This document shows, piece after piece, positions 28,779-37,587 of a stretch of DNA of 64,000 nucleotides. This stretch comes from Rheinheimera sp. SA_1 (GTDB lineage Bacteria; Pseudomonadota; Gammaproteobacteria; Enterobacterales; Alteromonadaceae). Positions within the stretch are counted from its first letter, which is position 1. Each line of letters begins with the position of its first letter. The translations under genes were made by a program, and so were the position numbers. The DNA is taken from contig NZ_LXWK01000015.1 of the NCBI RefSeq assembly GCF_001669775.1, positions 124,001 to 188,000 of the forward strand. Reading direction: 5' to 3'. The notes beneath the pieces are model-generated. The model did not search any database. It was not told where the DNA came from and saw only the letters and a list, made by a program, of their open reading frames with translations.

Positions 28779-30311
28779 TTGAAACAATTCATTCATCGCT
28801 ACCGGACCTGGCTACTTAGCCTGGCATTAATGCTGTCGTTGTCGGCCTGTGTGGCGCCCATGCTGTTGCTGTCACCACAAGGCCAATTGATGTGGGCACT
28901 GCTCAAACCTCTGGTTGGCTTAGACCCGAAAACCGCGAATTTATTTGAGCAACCTCTCCTTAAAGGCCGGATGCAGGCGCTGTTAGGTGATAACTACAGT
29001 ACCGCCGTTTCATTGCTCAATACCGCCAATAAAATTCAGCAAGAAGGCCCGCTGTTTTATCTGGTGTCCAACTATACGCCGGTCCCACAACTGGCTGAAA
29101 AAGCCGGTTTTGTCTGGAACGCCGAAACCAACCAAATGGCGGTATTACTGGTCAGTGGTGGCGCACCACTTGTGTTTGCCGAACAGCTGAATCAACAAGC
29201 AGCCAAAGTGATCCCAAGCTGGCCAAGCGAACTGGTCAACTACACCGACCCGGTCAAACTGAAACAGATGGCACTGACCAAAGCGGCCACCACTGCTGGC
29301 AGTAACCTGGGTTTATCCGAAAATCAGACCGCGCTGGTGACCACAGCAGCCACCGGCGGCGACGTCAAAGCGCTTGCGGTCACTCAGGCAACTGACGCTG
29401 CCACTGGCAAAGCATCGACCACACTGGGACTTTCGAAAGACCAGACGGCTCTAGTCAAAACCGCTGCCTCCGGTGGTGATGTCAAAGCATTGGCTGTGAC
29501 TCAGGCGACCGATGCAGCAACTAACAAAGCCAGTAGTAGCCTTGGACTGTCCAAAAATCAATCAGCACTGGTTAAAACTGCGGCGACCGGCGGAGATGTC
29601 AAAGCATTGGCTGCGACTCAGGCGACTGAGGCAGCGACGGTAAAGGCCACAGAAGTCGCCACTGAAAAAGCTACCGGTGATCTGGGTCTCACCGCTGAGC
29701 AAGCGGATGCCGCAGCGCAACTCGCCAAGGGCACCAGCGTCAAAGAGCTATCCGAAAAATACCAACAACAAAGCGCGGCTGAACAAATAAAGGAACAAAA
29801 ACAACAATTTGTTACCGAAGCAACCGATCCAATCATCAATCAGATCAATACGCAAAAAGACGCTGAACAACAGCTAACAGCCCAGCAAGCGGTCGCTGCA
29901 ACCACAGCCGGAACAACCGGAGGAATGACTACGCCTCTACCGCCGGCTTTGGAAACTGCAAAACAATCAGTCGAAGATTTAACAGCGCAATTAACCAAAG
30001 CGACCGAACAGGAAATGGCGGCGGAAATGGCGTTGGAACAAGCAGAAGCGAAAATTATCGCGGCAGAAACTCAACTATCGCAGGCAAACACCGGCACATT
30101 GCAAGATTTAGCAAACGCAGCGCTGGTGAAAGCACAGACTGAACAACAGGCCGCCAGCGATGCTTTATTGCAAGCGCAGCAGAAAGTACAAAAGCTACAG
30201 CAACAAATAAAAGCCGGTGCGCCACCAGCAGCTCAAGCCGGGTCGGACACCGCTGCAAATGCAGCGCCAAAAGCTGAAACAAAAGCCGAAGAAAAACCGG
30301 TGCAACAATAA
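28779..30311 (+). CDS. Repeat-containing lipoprotein, unknown function
   Basis: 510 residues from TTG 28779, the only start that retains the signal (next ATG is inside it). A hydrophobic signal ends in the lipobox LSAC (Cys24). Residues ~25-165 form a domain with VGLDPKTANLFEQPLLKGRMQALLGDNY. Residues ~177-300 are tandem 39-residue repeats (LGLSKxQxALVKTAAxGGDVKALAVTQATDAATxKASxx). Beyond ~340 comes a Gln/Ala/Glu coiled-coil region and a low-complexity Pro/Ala/Lys tail. No homologous family is recognised. The coiled coil and tail suggest an envelope-spanning or peptidoglycan-contacting lipoprotein. It precedes the MscS channel on the same strand, 165 bases apart. Confidence 0.7.
   Translation: MKQFIHRYRTWLLSLALMLSLSACVAPMLLLSPQGQLMWALLKPLVGLDPKTANLFEQPLLKGRMQALLGDNYSTAVSLLNTANKIQQEGPLFYLVSNYTPVPQLAEKAGFVWNAETNQMAVLLVSGGAPLVFAEQLNQQAAKVIPSWPSELVNYTDPVKLKQMALTKAATTAGSNLGLSENQTALVTTAATGGDVKALAVTQATDAATGKASTTLGLSKDQTALVKTAASGGDVKALAVTQATDAATNKASSSLGLSKNQSALVKTAATGGDVKALAATQATEAATVKATEVATEKATGDLGLTAEQADAAAQLAKGTSVKELSEKYQQQSAAEQIKEQKQQFVTEATDPIINQINTQKDAEQQLTAQQAVAATTAGTTGGMTTPLPPALETAKQSVEDLTAQLTKATEQEMAAEMALEQAEAKIIAAETQLSQANTGTLQDLANAALVKAQTEQQAASDALLQAQQKVQKLQQQIKAGAPPAAQAGSDTAANAAPKAETKAEEKPVQQ
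29307..29681 (+). repeat. 117-bp tandem repeats in the lipoprotein gene
   Basis: Units begin at 29307, 29424 and 29541 (exactly 117 bases apart). The third is lengthened by eight codons, and a fourth, degraded unit starts at 29682 (LGLTAEQADAAAQLAKG). Each unit encodes one 39-residue repeat; synonymous changes between copies show the repeat is kept at the protein level. Confidence 0.88.
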
Positions 30312-30462
30312 CTGTACGAATTAAACCGTACTCAGTACAGGTTTAGGCAAACAGGACTAACTACGCCATAAACAAAATTCTGCACCAGCTGCGATGACTC
30401 AGCAGTTGGTACCGTAATCTCTGACAAGATTTGCCTGCGGGCAATTTGAGGCTTCACCTATC

Positions 30463-30480
30463 ATGAACAAACAGCTATGA
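30463..30480 (+). CDS. Five-codon upstream ORF (MNKQL) overlapping the MscS start
   Basis: A 14-base duplication puts ATGAACAAACAGCT directly before ATGAACAAACAACT. The first copy reads MNKQL and stops at a TGA overlapping the real mscS ATG (ATGA), and the channel itself also begins MNKQL. It may act as a coupled leader peptide or be a neutral slip duplication. Confidence 0.35.
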   Translation: MNKQL

Positions 30481-31802
30481 ACAAACAACTACAAGACTTT
30501 TGGCAACAAGGACTGACATTGATCGGTCAACCGCATTTTTTAATCCAGCTGGCCTTAATTGCAGGCTCGTTGGTGCTGGCCTGGCTGTTTAATTCTTATA
30601 TTCAGTCCAAACTGGCACTGCATAATCCAACTGGCTTTATGTATGTAGCTTTACGTAGTTCGCAGCGCATTATTATGCCGCTGAGTCTGGCATTGTTGTT
30701 CTGGTTTTGCAGCGCGTTGCTGGAAGCTAATGAAATACCAAGCAAATTATTAGATGTGTTATTGCCGGTTGCCTTGGCGCTTGGCGTAGTACGATTGCTG
30801 GTGTATATCCTACGCAAAGCATTTTCATCCAGCCCGCTGATTAAATCAGCAGAGCCTTTTGTGGTATTTACCATTTGGCTGACAGTGGTGTTACATCTGC
30901 TGGGTTGGTTGGCGCCGTTATTAAAACTGTTAGATGCATTGGCAGTCACTTTTGGCGAAAGTCGGATTTCGCTGTTGATGGTGATCAAACTTATTATGAT
31001 CATTATTCTGGCCTTCACTCTGGCATTGTGGCTGGCTGAAGTGATTAACCAGAAAATGAAAAACTCCAAGGTCATCAGCCCTAGCATGCAGGTTGGTTTC
31101 AGTAAATTCGCCAAGTTTTTCCTGGTTACTTCAGCCTTTTTATTCGCACTGAATGCCGTGGGTATTAACTTAAGTTCGCTGGCGATTTTTGGTGGAGCGC
31201 TTGGTGTGGGCCTGGGTTTTGGTTTACAGCGGATCGCTTCTAACTTTATCAGCGGTTTTATTCTGGTATTTGACCGGTCAATCAAGCCGGGTGACATCAT
31301 TACCGTGGGTGATAAGTTTGGCTGGGTCGAACAACTGAACGCCCGTTATGTGGTACTACGCAACCGGCAGGGCGTTGATACGTTAATCCCCAATGAAAAT
31401 CTGATTATCACCGAAGTGATCAACTGGAGTTATGCTGACCCCAACGTGCGGCTGGAAGTAAAAATTCCGATCAGTTATCACAACGATCCGGAACAGGCGA
31501 TGGCGCTGATGTTGCAATGTGCCAACGCTTCCCCGCGGGTACTCACAACACCAGAGCCGACTGTGCGACTGATGGATTTCGCCGAAAGCGGAATTAATTT
31601 GCAATTACGGGTGTGGATTGCCGATATGGAAAACGGCACCGCTTCGGTTAAATCAGAAATTAATCTGGCGATTTGGCGGGCGTTTAAAGCCAACAATATC
31701 ACCATGCCGTTCCCACAACGGGATTTACATCTGAAATCAGGTTGGCCGCCGGCGGCACAGGAGCCTGAAACGCTTGCAGCCCCAGTTGCTAAAGATGACT
31801 AA
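30477..31802 (+). CDS. MscS-family mechanosensitive ion channel
   Basis: 441 residues. Several N-terminal transmembrane helices (from ~20) lead to the pore helix and MscS domain. LSSLAIFGGALGVGLGFGLQRIASNFISG is the TM3 pore signature (Ala/Gly packing), followed by FDRSIKPGDIITVGDKFGWVEQLNARYVVLRNRQG (beta domain) and IPNENLIITEVINWSY. The C-terminal alpha/beta domain ends with a Pro/Ala/Glu tail. Such channels open under hypo-osmotic shock to release solutes from the inner membrane. It is longer than E. coli MscS (286), closer to YbdG-like members. The start carries a 14-base duplication. Confidence 0.88.
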   Translation: MNKQLQDFWQQGLTLIGQPHFLIQLALIAGSLVLAWLFNSYIQSKLALHNPTGFMYVALRSSQRIIMPLSLALLFWFCSALLEANEIPSKLLDVLLPVALALGVVRLLVYILRKAFSSSPLIKSAEPFVVFTIWLTVVLHLLGWLAPLLKLLDALAVTFGESRISLLMVIKLIMIIILAFTLALWLAEVINQKMKNSKVISPSMQVGFSKFAKFFLVTSAFLFALNAVGINLSSLAIFGGALGVGLGFGLQRIASNFISGFILVFDRSIKPGDIITVGDKFGWVEQLNARYVVLRNRQGVDTLIPNENLIITEVINWSYADPNVRLEVKIPISYHNDPEQAMALMLQCANASPRVLTTPEPTVRLMDFAESGINLQLRVWIADMENGTASVKSEINLAIWRAFKANNITMPFPQRDLHLKSGWPPAAQEPETLAAPVAKDD

Positions 31803-31814
31803 CCCTAGACCAAC

Positions 31815-31903
31815 AGCTTAGCTAAACCGCCAGCTAAGCTTTGAGTTTCACCTGAAGTTAGACAGACAGTTGGTACAATTCATTCAAAATTGCACCAACT
31901 GTC
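31815..31903. terminator. Two hairpins between convergent mscS-like gene and yebG
   Basis: AGCTTAGCT/AGCTAAGCT (31815-31840, then TTGAGTTTC) suits the + strand gene. A longer stem GACAGTTGGT-x-CAATT with its complement (31865-31903) can end transcripts from either side. Neither has a perfect U tract. Confidence 0.5.
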
Positions 31904-31911
31904 ACGGCTTG

Positions 31912-32313
31912 TTATGCCGCGGAGCGATCCAGCAATAAGTCGTCTTCATCGCGCACAATAATCAGCTCTTTGGCGGCTTGTTTCGCAGCCACGATAGACT
32001 CAGTTACGACATCCGCCAGCGGTTCTAAAGTAGCTGTCAGCAGATCAGCCGCTGGCTCCGCTGCTTTATCCTTTTTTACGGTTTTCGCTTTTGCACCCAG
32101 CGCCTGCAGAATTTCATCTTTATTTTGCGCCAGATAAAGTGCCAGCGACTCTTGCTGTGACTCATCGGCCAGTAATTGACTTTGGCCCAGCACCACAAAC
32201 AGCTCATCGGCAATATCGAGCATTTTGTCATAAGCGTCTGCTTCACTTTTGGCAGCAAAAGTCATTTTCTCAACCCCGTTGCGTTCAATCACATATTTCA
32301 CGATGACAGCCAT
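31912..32313 (-). CDS. yebG: YebG family DNA-damage-inducible protein
   Basis: 133 residues from ATG 32313 (TGAGGTGAG upstream). The first ~60 residues match YebG: MAVIVKYVIERNGVEKMTF, then KSEADAYDKMLDIADEL. The second half is a Lys/Ala/Glu-rich extension ending RDEDDLLLDRSAA, somewhat longer than the 96-residue E. coli protein. In E. coli yebG is a LexA-controlled SOS gene of unknown biochemical role. A LexA-like box lies 37-52 bases upstream here, consistent with that regulation. Confidence 0.88.
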   Translation of the reverse strand: MAVIVKYVIERNGVEKMTFAAKSEADAYDKMLDIADELFVVLGQSQLLADESQQESLALYLAQNKDEILQALGAKAKTVKKDKAAEPAADLLTATLEPLADVVTESIVAAKQAAKELIIVRDEDDLLLDRSAA

Positions 32314-32349
32314 AGCTTTTCTCACCTCAGTTGCACATATAATCAGATA

Positions 32350-32365
32350 CTGGTTATTTATACAG
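32350..32365 (-). promoter_or_regulatory. LexA (SOS) box of yebG
   Basis: On the minus strand CTGT-ATAAATAA-CCAG, one mismatch from the gammaproteobacterial LexA consensus CTGT-N8-ACAG with an AT-rich core. Located 37 bases before the yebG ATG. Confidence 0.75.
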
Positions 32366-32516
32366 TATTAATCTGAAGTTTGTCCAGCCCTGCTGCGGAT
32401 AAAATTTTCTCATCGCGCAAATCAGCATGACGCCGCGGGATGTATCGCCTGTGCCGGTATTTTCGCGTAGGATTAAAGTTATCGCTTACGAAGCAGTCTT
32501 GAAGCAAGGAGCAACA

Positions 32517-33812
32517 ATGTCGAACAGTGCCATGTCAATCTGGCAACAACGCCGCCAGCAGGAACAAAGCGAACGGCCACAGGATCACCGCACGCCATGG
32601 CAACGCGATAAAGCCCGCATTTTACATAGCGCCGCCTTTCGACGGCTGCAGGCGAAAACCCAGATCATGGGCGTTGGCCAGAATGATTTTTACCGTACCC
32701 GCCTCACCCATTCACTGGAAGCATCTCAAATTGGCACCGCGCTGGTGGCGCAGTTGCAATTGAACGCGCCGTCCGCCGATTTGGCGCAGCTGCTGCCAGC
32801 CGATAGCCTGATGGAAGCTTTATGTCTGGCGCACGATATTGGCCATCCACCTTTTGGTCATGGCGGCGAATATGCGCTGCACCATTGTATGCAGCAGGCC
32901 GGCGGTTTTGAAGGCAACGGCCAGACGCTGCGCATCGTCGGCAAGCTTGAACCTTATACCGCCGAAGGTGGCATGAATTTAAGCCGCCGGACTTTGCTCG
33001 GTTTATTAAAATACCCGGTGTTACAACCGGTGTTACCCAAAGATGCTGTTGCTTCAACGAATCGAAGTAATAGCAAACCCTGCAAAGCGATTTATCGCGA
33101 AGATACCGATTTACTCGACTGGATTTTGGCGCCATTGTCGCCAACCGACCGCGAACAGTTTCAGACGGCGGACACCCTGGCAACAGCACCTTTTCTGAAA
33201 TCCAGATATAAATCACTGGATGCGTCAATTATGGAGCTGGCCGATGATATCGCCTACGGTGTGCACGATTTGGAAGATGCGGTCGTTACCGGCACAGTAC
33301 AGCGTGAATTATGGCTGGAAGAAATCGCCAAACATACCGGCAACTGGCAGCAGAGCACGGTTGAATTCCTCACCAAAGTAGGTGAAAAACTATTTAAACC
33401 TCAGCATCATATCCGTAAAGATGCCATTGGCGCGCTGGTCAACCGCTTGATCACCAGTGTGCAATGGCAGGAAAGTTTGCCGCTCGCCACCGAACCCTTG
33501 ATCCGTTATAACGCGGTGTTACCGCCGGAAGAGTTGAAAATTTTGCAGCTGCTGAAATCCTTTGTCTATCGGCATGTCATTTTGCACCCGAGCCTGCAGC
33601 AACTGGAATTTCGTGGTCAAACCATAGTACAAGCGCTGTTTGAAGCTTTTGCCCAGGAACCACTGCGGTTATTGCCGTTTAATACCCAGCAACGCTGGCG
33701 TGATCTTTCGGCAGTGCAACTTGGCGACCGCGCTATTTGTGATTATATTGCCGGCATGACCGACGAATACGCCGAGCGGATGTATCAACGCCTGTTTGGC
33801 CGTGGTTCGTGA
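32517..33812 (+). CDS. dGTP triphosphohydrolase, anti-phage dGTPase type
   Basis: 431 residues from ATG 32517 (AGGAGC upstream); the frame extends to 32427 without a ribosome site. HD-domain hydrolase: RILHSAAFRRLQAKTQI, LTHSLEASQIG (first His), LAHDIGHPPFGHGGE (HD metal pair) and IMELADDIAYGVHDLEDA (second Asp). It cleaves dGTP to deoxyguanosine and triphosphate. The length and the opening IWQQRR match the shorter subfamily (~440 residues) whose members, including one from Shewanella, deplete dGTP during phage infection, rather than the 505-residue E. coli Dgt. It is divergent from SOS-regulated yebG, so it may be a defence gene sharing a control region. Confidence 0.88.
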   Translation: MSNSAMSIWQQRRQQEQSERPQDHRTPWQRDKARILHSAAFRRLQAKTQIMGVGQNDFYRTRLTHSLEASQIGTALVAQLQLNAPSADLAQLLPADSLMEALCLAHDIGHPPFGHGGEYALHHCMQQAGGFEGNGQTLRIVGKLEPYTAEGGMNLSRRTLLGLLKYPVLQPVLPKDAVASTNRSNSKPCKAIYREDTDLLDWILAPLSPTDREQFQTADTLATAPFLKSRYKSLDASIMELADDIAYGVHDLEDAVVTGTVQRELWLEEIAKHTGNWQQSTVEFLTKVGEKLFKPQHHIRKDAIGALVNRLITSVQWQESLPLATEPLIRYNAVLPPEELKILQLLKSFVYRHVILHPSLQQLEFRGQTIVQALFEAFAQEPLRLLPFNTQQRWRDLSAVQLGDRAICDYIAGMTDEYAERMYQRLFGRGS

Positions 33813-33881
33813 TAACTAAACCCGCATCTTCAATGATTTTTGGTCTACGTACATTTCTAACAGAAGCGTAAGGACACAGCT

Positions 33882-34949
33882 TTGCATGCACCTTTAGTTC
33901 TAAAAGCCGGGCCAGTCGCCCTGCGACATATCCAGCAATATGGCCTGCAAAGCGACGATGTTGAAGTACTCGTCGGCGCCAGCGGCGGCCCAAAATGGTT
34001 TTGTTTATTTGGTTTGGATCAGTATCTGGCGGCTGAATTTTTTCAAGGCCGGCAAAAACCACTGCAATTATTGGGAAGTTCGGCCGGCGCCTGGCGCTTT
34101 GGCTGTTATGCCCAGGCCGATCCAGCTGCGGCTTCGCGCCGTTTTTGCGACGCCTACCGCACCTTATGTTATGCCAAAGATGCCACGATTGCCGACATTA
34201 CCGCAACTTCAGCAACAGTGATGGATGCGGTATTTCCAACCACTGATCATTTACAACAAGTGATTGATAACCCAGTATTCCGGCTGAATTTTATTGTCGC
34301 AAGATCACGAAAACTCAATAGTGGCCATGGTAAAGCAGCGCAAATTAGCGCATTAACCTTAACGGCAGCGGCTAACTTAGTGAGTCGCAAAACACTGGGC
34401 TTGTTTTATCAACGTTATTTGTTTCAGCATCCGTTATCTGCCACACCTGCCTTCACCGGTGAAGCGGCGGCTTTTGCTGATGTCAAAGACCTGCCAACCC
34501 AAAGAATCTCTTTAACGGTCGACAATTTAAAGCCGGCGTTATTAGCCTCGGGCGCCATCCCCCTGGTGATTGCTCCGGTGCGACATATTCCAGGTGCCGG
34601 ATTTGGTCATTTTGTCGATGGTGGTATAACCGATTACCATTTTGACTGGCCGTTTAGCAGCAAAGGCCTGGTGCTGTATCCGCATTTTTACCCGCATCTC
34701 ACGCCGGGCTGGTTTGATAAATCGCTGCGCTGGCGTCGCGCCAAAGCAAAAAACCTGCAAAATGTGGTGTTGTTGTGTCCAAGCGAGACCTGGGTAAAAT
34801 CCCTGCCCTTTGGCAAAATTCCCGATCGTACCGATTTCTCCAAGATGACGGATGAAGTGCGCATCGCCTATTGGCTGGAAGTCACCGAACGCTCGTTAGA
34901 ATTGGCTGAGGCGCTAAAAACCGGCAACTATCTGTTGGAAGCATTGTAA
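33882..34949 (+). CDS. Patatin-like phospholipase
   Basis: 355 residues from TTG 33882, supported by TAAGGA eight bases upstream. It has the patatin elements: GASGGPKW (oxyanion hole) near the start, the nucleophile serine in LLGSSAGAWRFG (G-x-S-x-G), and the catalytic Asp in DGGITDYHF. These Ser-Asp dyad acylhydrolases cut membrane phospholipids or lipid esters. No signal peptide is visible, so it is probably cytosolic or membrane-associated. It follows the dGTPase by 69 bases and ends at a strong terminator, so the two could form an operon. Confidence 0.85.
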   Translation: MHAPLVLKAGPVALRHIQQYGLQSDDVEVLVGASGGPKWFCLFGLDQYLAAEFFQGRQKPLQLLGSSAGAWRFGCYAQADPAAASRRFCDAYRTLCYAKDATIADITATSATVMDAVFPTTDHLQQVIDNPVFRLNFIVARSRKLNSGHGKAAQISALTLTAAANLVSRKTLGLFYQRYLFQHPLSATPAFTGEAAAFADVKDLPTQRISLTVDNLKPALLASGAIPLVIAPVRHIPGAGFGHFVDGGITDYHFDWPFSSKGLVLYPHFYPHLTPGWFDKSLRWRRAKAKNLQNVVLLCPSETWVKSLPFGKIPDRTDFSKMTDEVRIAYWLEVTERSLELAEALKTGNYLLEAL

Positions 34950-34983
34950 AAAAGGGCTGGCGAAGTTATCGCCAGCCCTTTTT
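34948..34983. terminator. Bidirectional rho-independent terminator
   Basis: A-run, GGGCTGGCGA, loop AGTTA, TCGCCAGCCC, then TTTTT. It ends the patatin gene (+) and the TonB-dependent receptor gene (-). Confidence 0.92.
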
Positions 34984-35005
34984 AGTACTTCGCACAATTG
35001 TAGAG

Positions 35006-37285
35006 TTAGAAACCCAAACTTACCGTAAAGCTGGCAGTCCGTTCAGCACCTAATAAATAAGCGCCTTCCTGGCCACCGGCGATATAAGATTTATCGGTCA
35101 GGTTATTCAGCAGGAAAGACAAATCCAAAGTCTGAATAGCTGAACCCTGAGCTAAATCCACGCGGTATCCAGCGTATAAATTCAGCAAAGTGTAGGCTGG
35201 AATTTCGTCGCGGTTCCACTGCGCCACATTGTTAATCACTGCCCGCTTCGCCGCACCAAAATAAGTAGCAGTATATTTCGCACCCAGACCTGCACGGTAA
35301 TTTCCTTGATCATATTTCAGATCCATGCTGAGCATTTTTTCCGGAATTGCCGCCACATTGTCACCAGCGCGATAGCCGTTGACGTTTTCGGTGTAGGTTG
35401 AATCGTTCAGCGTTAAAGCCGATGTCAGGCTAAACGTTTCGCTGAAACGCCAGTCGGCATTGGCTTCCAGACCTTTAGATTTCACCCCACCAACGTTGAC
35501 AAAGGTACCATCCAGTTCAGTCAGATAATCCGGCGCTCCGTCTAATTCCTGATAGGCCAGTAACGTAATACGGTTATTAAATTTGATGCTGTACAAGGTG
35601 GCCGATGCGTTCAGCGATTCGCCCTGATAACGAAGTCCTAAATCCAGGTTCTCCGCAGTTTCTGGCTCCAGGGTATTGAAGTCCTGACCAACGGTATTCA
35701 GTAATGTATCCGGAATGGCTTTGAAGTTTTCAGAATAACCACTGAACAGTTCGATATCGTTGGTCAGCGCATACACCAGACCCAGGCTTGGTAACAGATC
35801 TGAATCACTATCCAGCTTGCCGTTATTAGCGGCGTTAAACTGGTCTTCACGGCTGACATCCACCAAATATTGCTGCACGCCTACCGTCAACTGCAAATCA
35901 CCGAGCTGGATTTTATCCTGCAGGTACATTTTCAGCACATCGTTTTCATAGTCGTCGTTAAATTGAACCCAATACGGTGCATCATTGAAGTAGTGATAAA
36001 CCTTAGGATCCAGCACCTGATGCCAGTCGCGGCTTTGATTACGTTGTTGTTGTTCATACCACAAACCAGCACGAACTTGATGACTGTCCAAAGTCCATTG
36101 CAGGTTTGAGGTAAAACCGAAACGGTCTTTGTCATAATGGGTATGGCGGTAAGACGACACCCGTGTTGCTTTGCTGGTATCAGCTTTGGGATCCAGAATT
36201 GGCCGGCCCTGTGCATCAACATAATTGTAAGTTTCGCGTTTCACACCATTACCCAGGGTAATACGGTTGCCTTTGCCGTCGGTCGCGTACACCTGATATG
36301 GCGGTAACCAGTCACCCCGACCTTCCTGCAGATGGACATAAGGCGTCACATCGAGCTGCAGATCGTCAGTGAGCGTAAATTCGCCTTTCAGATAGGCCAG
36401 GGTATTTTCCCGCAGCGTCGACCAGGCTTCAGCAAAGTTTTGATCGATATCCGGATTACCGGTCCAGATATTGGTTAAACCATCAAATTTTGGGTTTTGT
36501 TTAAATTGCGTCAGGCTGCGGTAGTCGTAGTTATCTTCATGCGCGTCGTCATAAGAAATGCGGCCAGTAAAACGGCTGTTTTCCAGCTGGGTTACACTTT
36601 TGGCTTCAAAGTGCAGACGGTCTGAGTAACCATTGCTGCCGGTACCAATCCAGCGGCTGTTGTAACTATCCGACAAGCTGACATAAGCATTGGTGTTGCC
36701 AAATAATTGGCCAGTATCAAAACGGGCAAAATAACGACGGGCGTTAAAACTGCCATTGCTGTAATCCAGTCGTGCTTTCTGTTCATCTTCCGGCGTGGCT
36801 GACACAAAGTTGATGGTACCGCCCAGTGCATCTAAAGATGCTGAGCTGATGTCACCCGAGCCCTGACCCACTTCGACCAAACGGGTATTTTCGCTGTCCA
36901 GATAACGGTTGGCTTTACTACCACCAGCATAAGCTGAACCACCGTTTGGAATGCCGTCGATAGTAATACCTAACTGTTGATCGGCCCGGTCAATCACAAA
37001 ACCACGCATACTGACCGTGGTGGTGTAATCATCACTGCCGAACGCATCGCCCTGACCCACGTTGACACCAGGCAATTTATCAATCAAATCCATGACGTTA
37101 CCGATCGAAGCTTGTTGCAGCTTGGCCGATTCATCAGCGACGTTGTTGGCATAAGCCACTTTTTTGCCAGTGACCGAAATCACCTCTACAGCAGCTTCAG
37201 CAGCAGCGACATTTTCTTCGGCAAGTACCAACTGAGGTTGCATAGCAAGTACCACAGCGAGCGTGATTGGACTTAAGCGAGTCAT
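35006..37285 (-). CDS. TonB-dependent outer-membrane receptor
   Basis: 759 residues from ATG 37285; a GTG at 37291 is better spaced from GGGAG and equally possible. A signal peptide (~1-22) is followed by a TonB-box-like EVISVTG (~35-41), a plug domain (NVMDLIDKLPGVNVG, VSMRGFVIDRADQQLGITIDGIP, LDALGGTINFVS) and a long beta-barrel ending in SFTVSLGF with the terminal Phe. It imports a large ligand (siderophore, cobalamin or saccharide) with TonB energy; nothing tells which. An AT-rich palindrome upstream might be a metal-responsive site. It is flanked by terminators, so it is monocistronic. Confidence 0.92.
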   Translation of the reverse strand: MTRLSPITLAVVLAMQPQLVLAEENVAAAEAAVEVISVTGKKVAYANNVADESAKLQQASIGNVMDLIDKLPGVNVGQGDAFGSDDYTTTVSMRGFVIDRADQQLGITIDGIPNGGSAYAGGSKANRYLDSENTRLVEVGQGSGDISSASLDALGGTINFVSATPEDEQKARLDYSNGSFNARRYFARFDTGQLFGNTNAYVSLSDSYNSRWIGTGSNGYSDRLHFEAKSVTQLENSRFTGRISYDDAHEDNYDYRSLTQFKQNPKFDGLTNIWTGNPDIDQNFAEAWSTLRENTLAYLKGEFTLTDDLQLDVTPYVHLQEGRGDWLPPYQVYATDGKGNRITLGNGVKRETYNYVDAQGRPILDPKADTSKATRVSSYRHTHYDKDRFGFTSNLQWTLDSHQVRAGLWYEQQQRNQSRDWHQVLDPKVYHYFNDAPYWVQFNDDYENDVLKMYLQDKIQLGDLQLTVGVQQYLVDVSREDQFNAANNGKLDSDSDLLPSLGLVYALTNDIELFSGYSENFKAIPDTLLNTVGQDFNTLEPETAENLDLGLRYQGESLNASATLYSIKFNNRITLLAYQELDGAPDYLTELDGTFVNVGGVKSKGLEANADWRFSETFSLTSALTLNDSTYTENVNGYRAGDNVAAIPEKMLSMDLKYDQGNYRAGLGAKYTATYFGAAKRAVINNVAQWNRDEIPAYTLLNLYAGYRVDLAQGSAIQTLDLSFLLNNLTDKSYIAGGQEGAYLLGAERTASFTVSLGF

Positions 37286-37318
37286 TAACACGAGGAGATC
37301 TCCCAAAATTAAGGCTTG

Positions 37319-37332
37319 ATGATTTTTATCAT
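37319..37332 (-). promoter_or_regulatory. Palindrome upstream of the TonB-dependent receptor
   Basis: ATGAT-TTTT-ATCAT (37319-37332), 34-47 bases before the ATG. It loosely recalls the GATAAT/ATTATC halves of a Fur box but is a poor match. The rest of 37333-37480 is AT-rich with no other feature seen; a lone perfect DnaA-box sequence TGTGGATAA is at 37386-37394. Confidence 0.3.
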
Positions 37333-37481
37333 GGTCGGAGCAGTTCCGACGGCGCCTTATAGTGGGGGAAACAGATGACTTTTTTGTGGATAAACTATTA
37401 CATTTTTAATAAACCATCAGCAGTTACTTATTTATATTGCAACATTTTTGTCATTATTGCTGGATGAAAAAATGTTAAAAA

Positions 37482-37513
37482 CAACAATGCCAGAGCGAGC
37501 TCTGGCATTGTTT
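37482..37513 (-). terminator. Terminator after the RND transporter gene
   Basis: Near-perfect palindrome with arms CAATGCCAGAG/CTCTGGCATTG. On the minus strand it is followed by TTGTTTTTAAC, so it ends the RND operon before the receptor promoter. Confidence 0.8.
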
Positions 37514-37587
37514 TATGAACACAACTTTCTGATCATAGCATTATCGTCACAGCATCATGGCGGATTAGCCTGCGGCTGAGTCACGCC

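Noticed and set aside
30602-31300. 232-codon minus-strand ORF within the MscS-like gene
   Set aside because: Antisense to a conserved channel with intact MscS signature; no ribosome site.
32704-33228. 174-codon minus-strand ORF within the dGTPase gene
   Set aside because: Shadow of the HD-domain coding sequence; no family features.
37319-37332. Fur box upstream of the TonB-dependent receptor
   Set aside because: The palindrome is real, but it matches the 19-bp Fur consensus too poorly to call iron regulation; kept only as a low-confidence site.
37386-37394. Single perfect DnaA-box sequence (TGTGGATAA)
   Set aside because: A lone 9-mer is expected by chance at this scale; another copy lies inside prpC.
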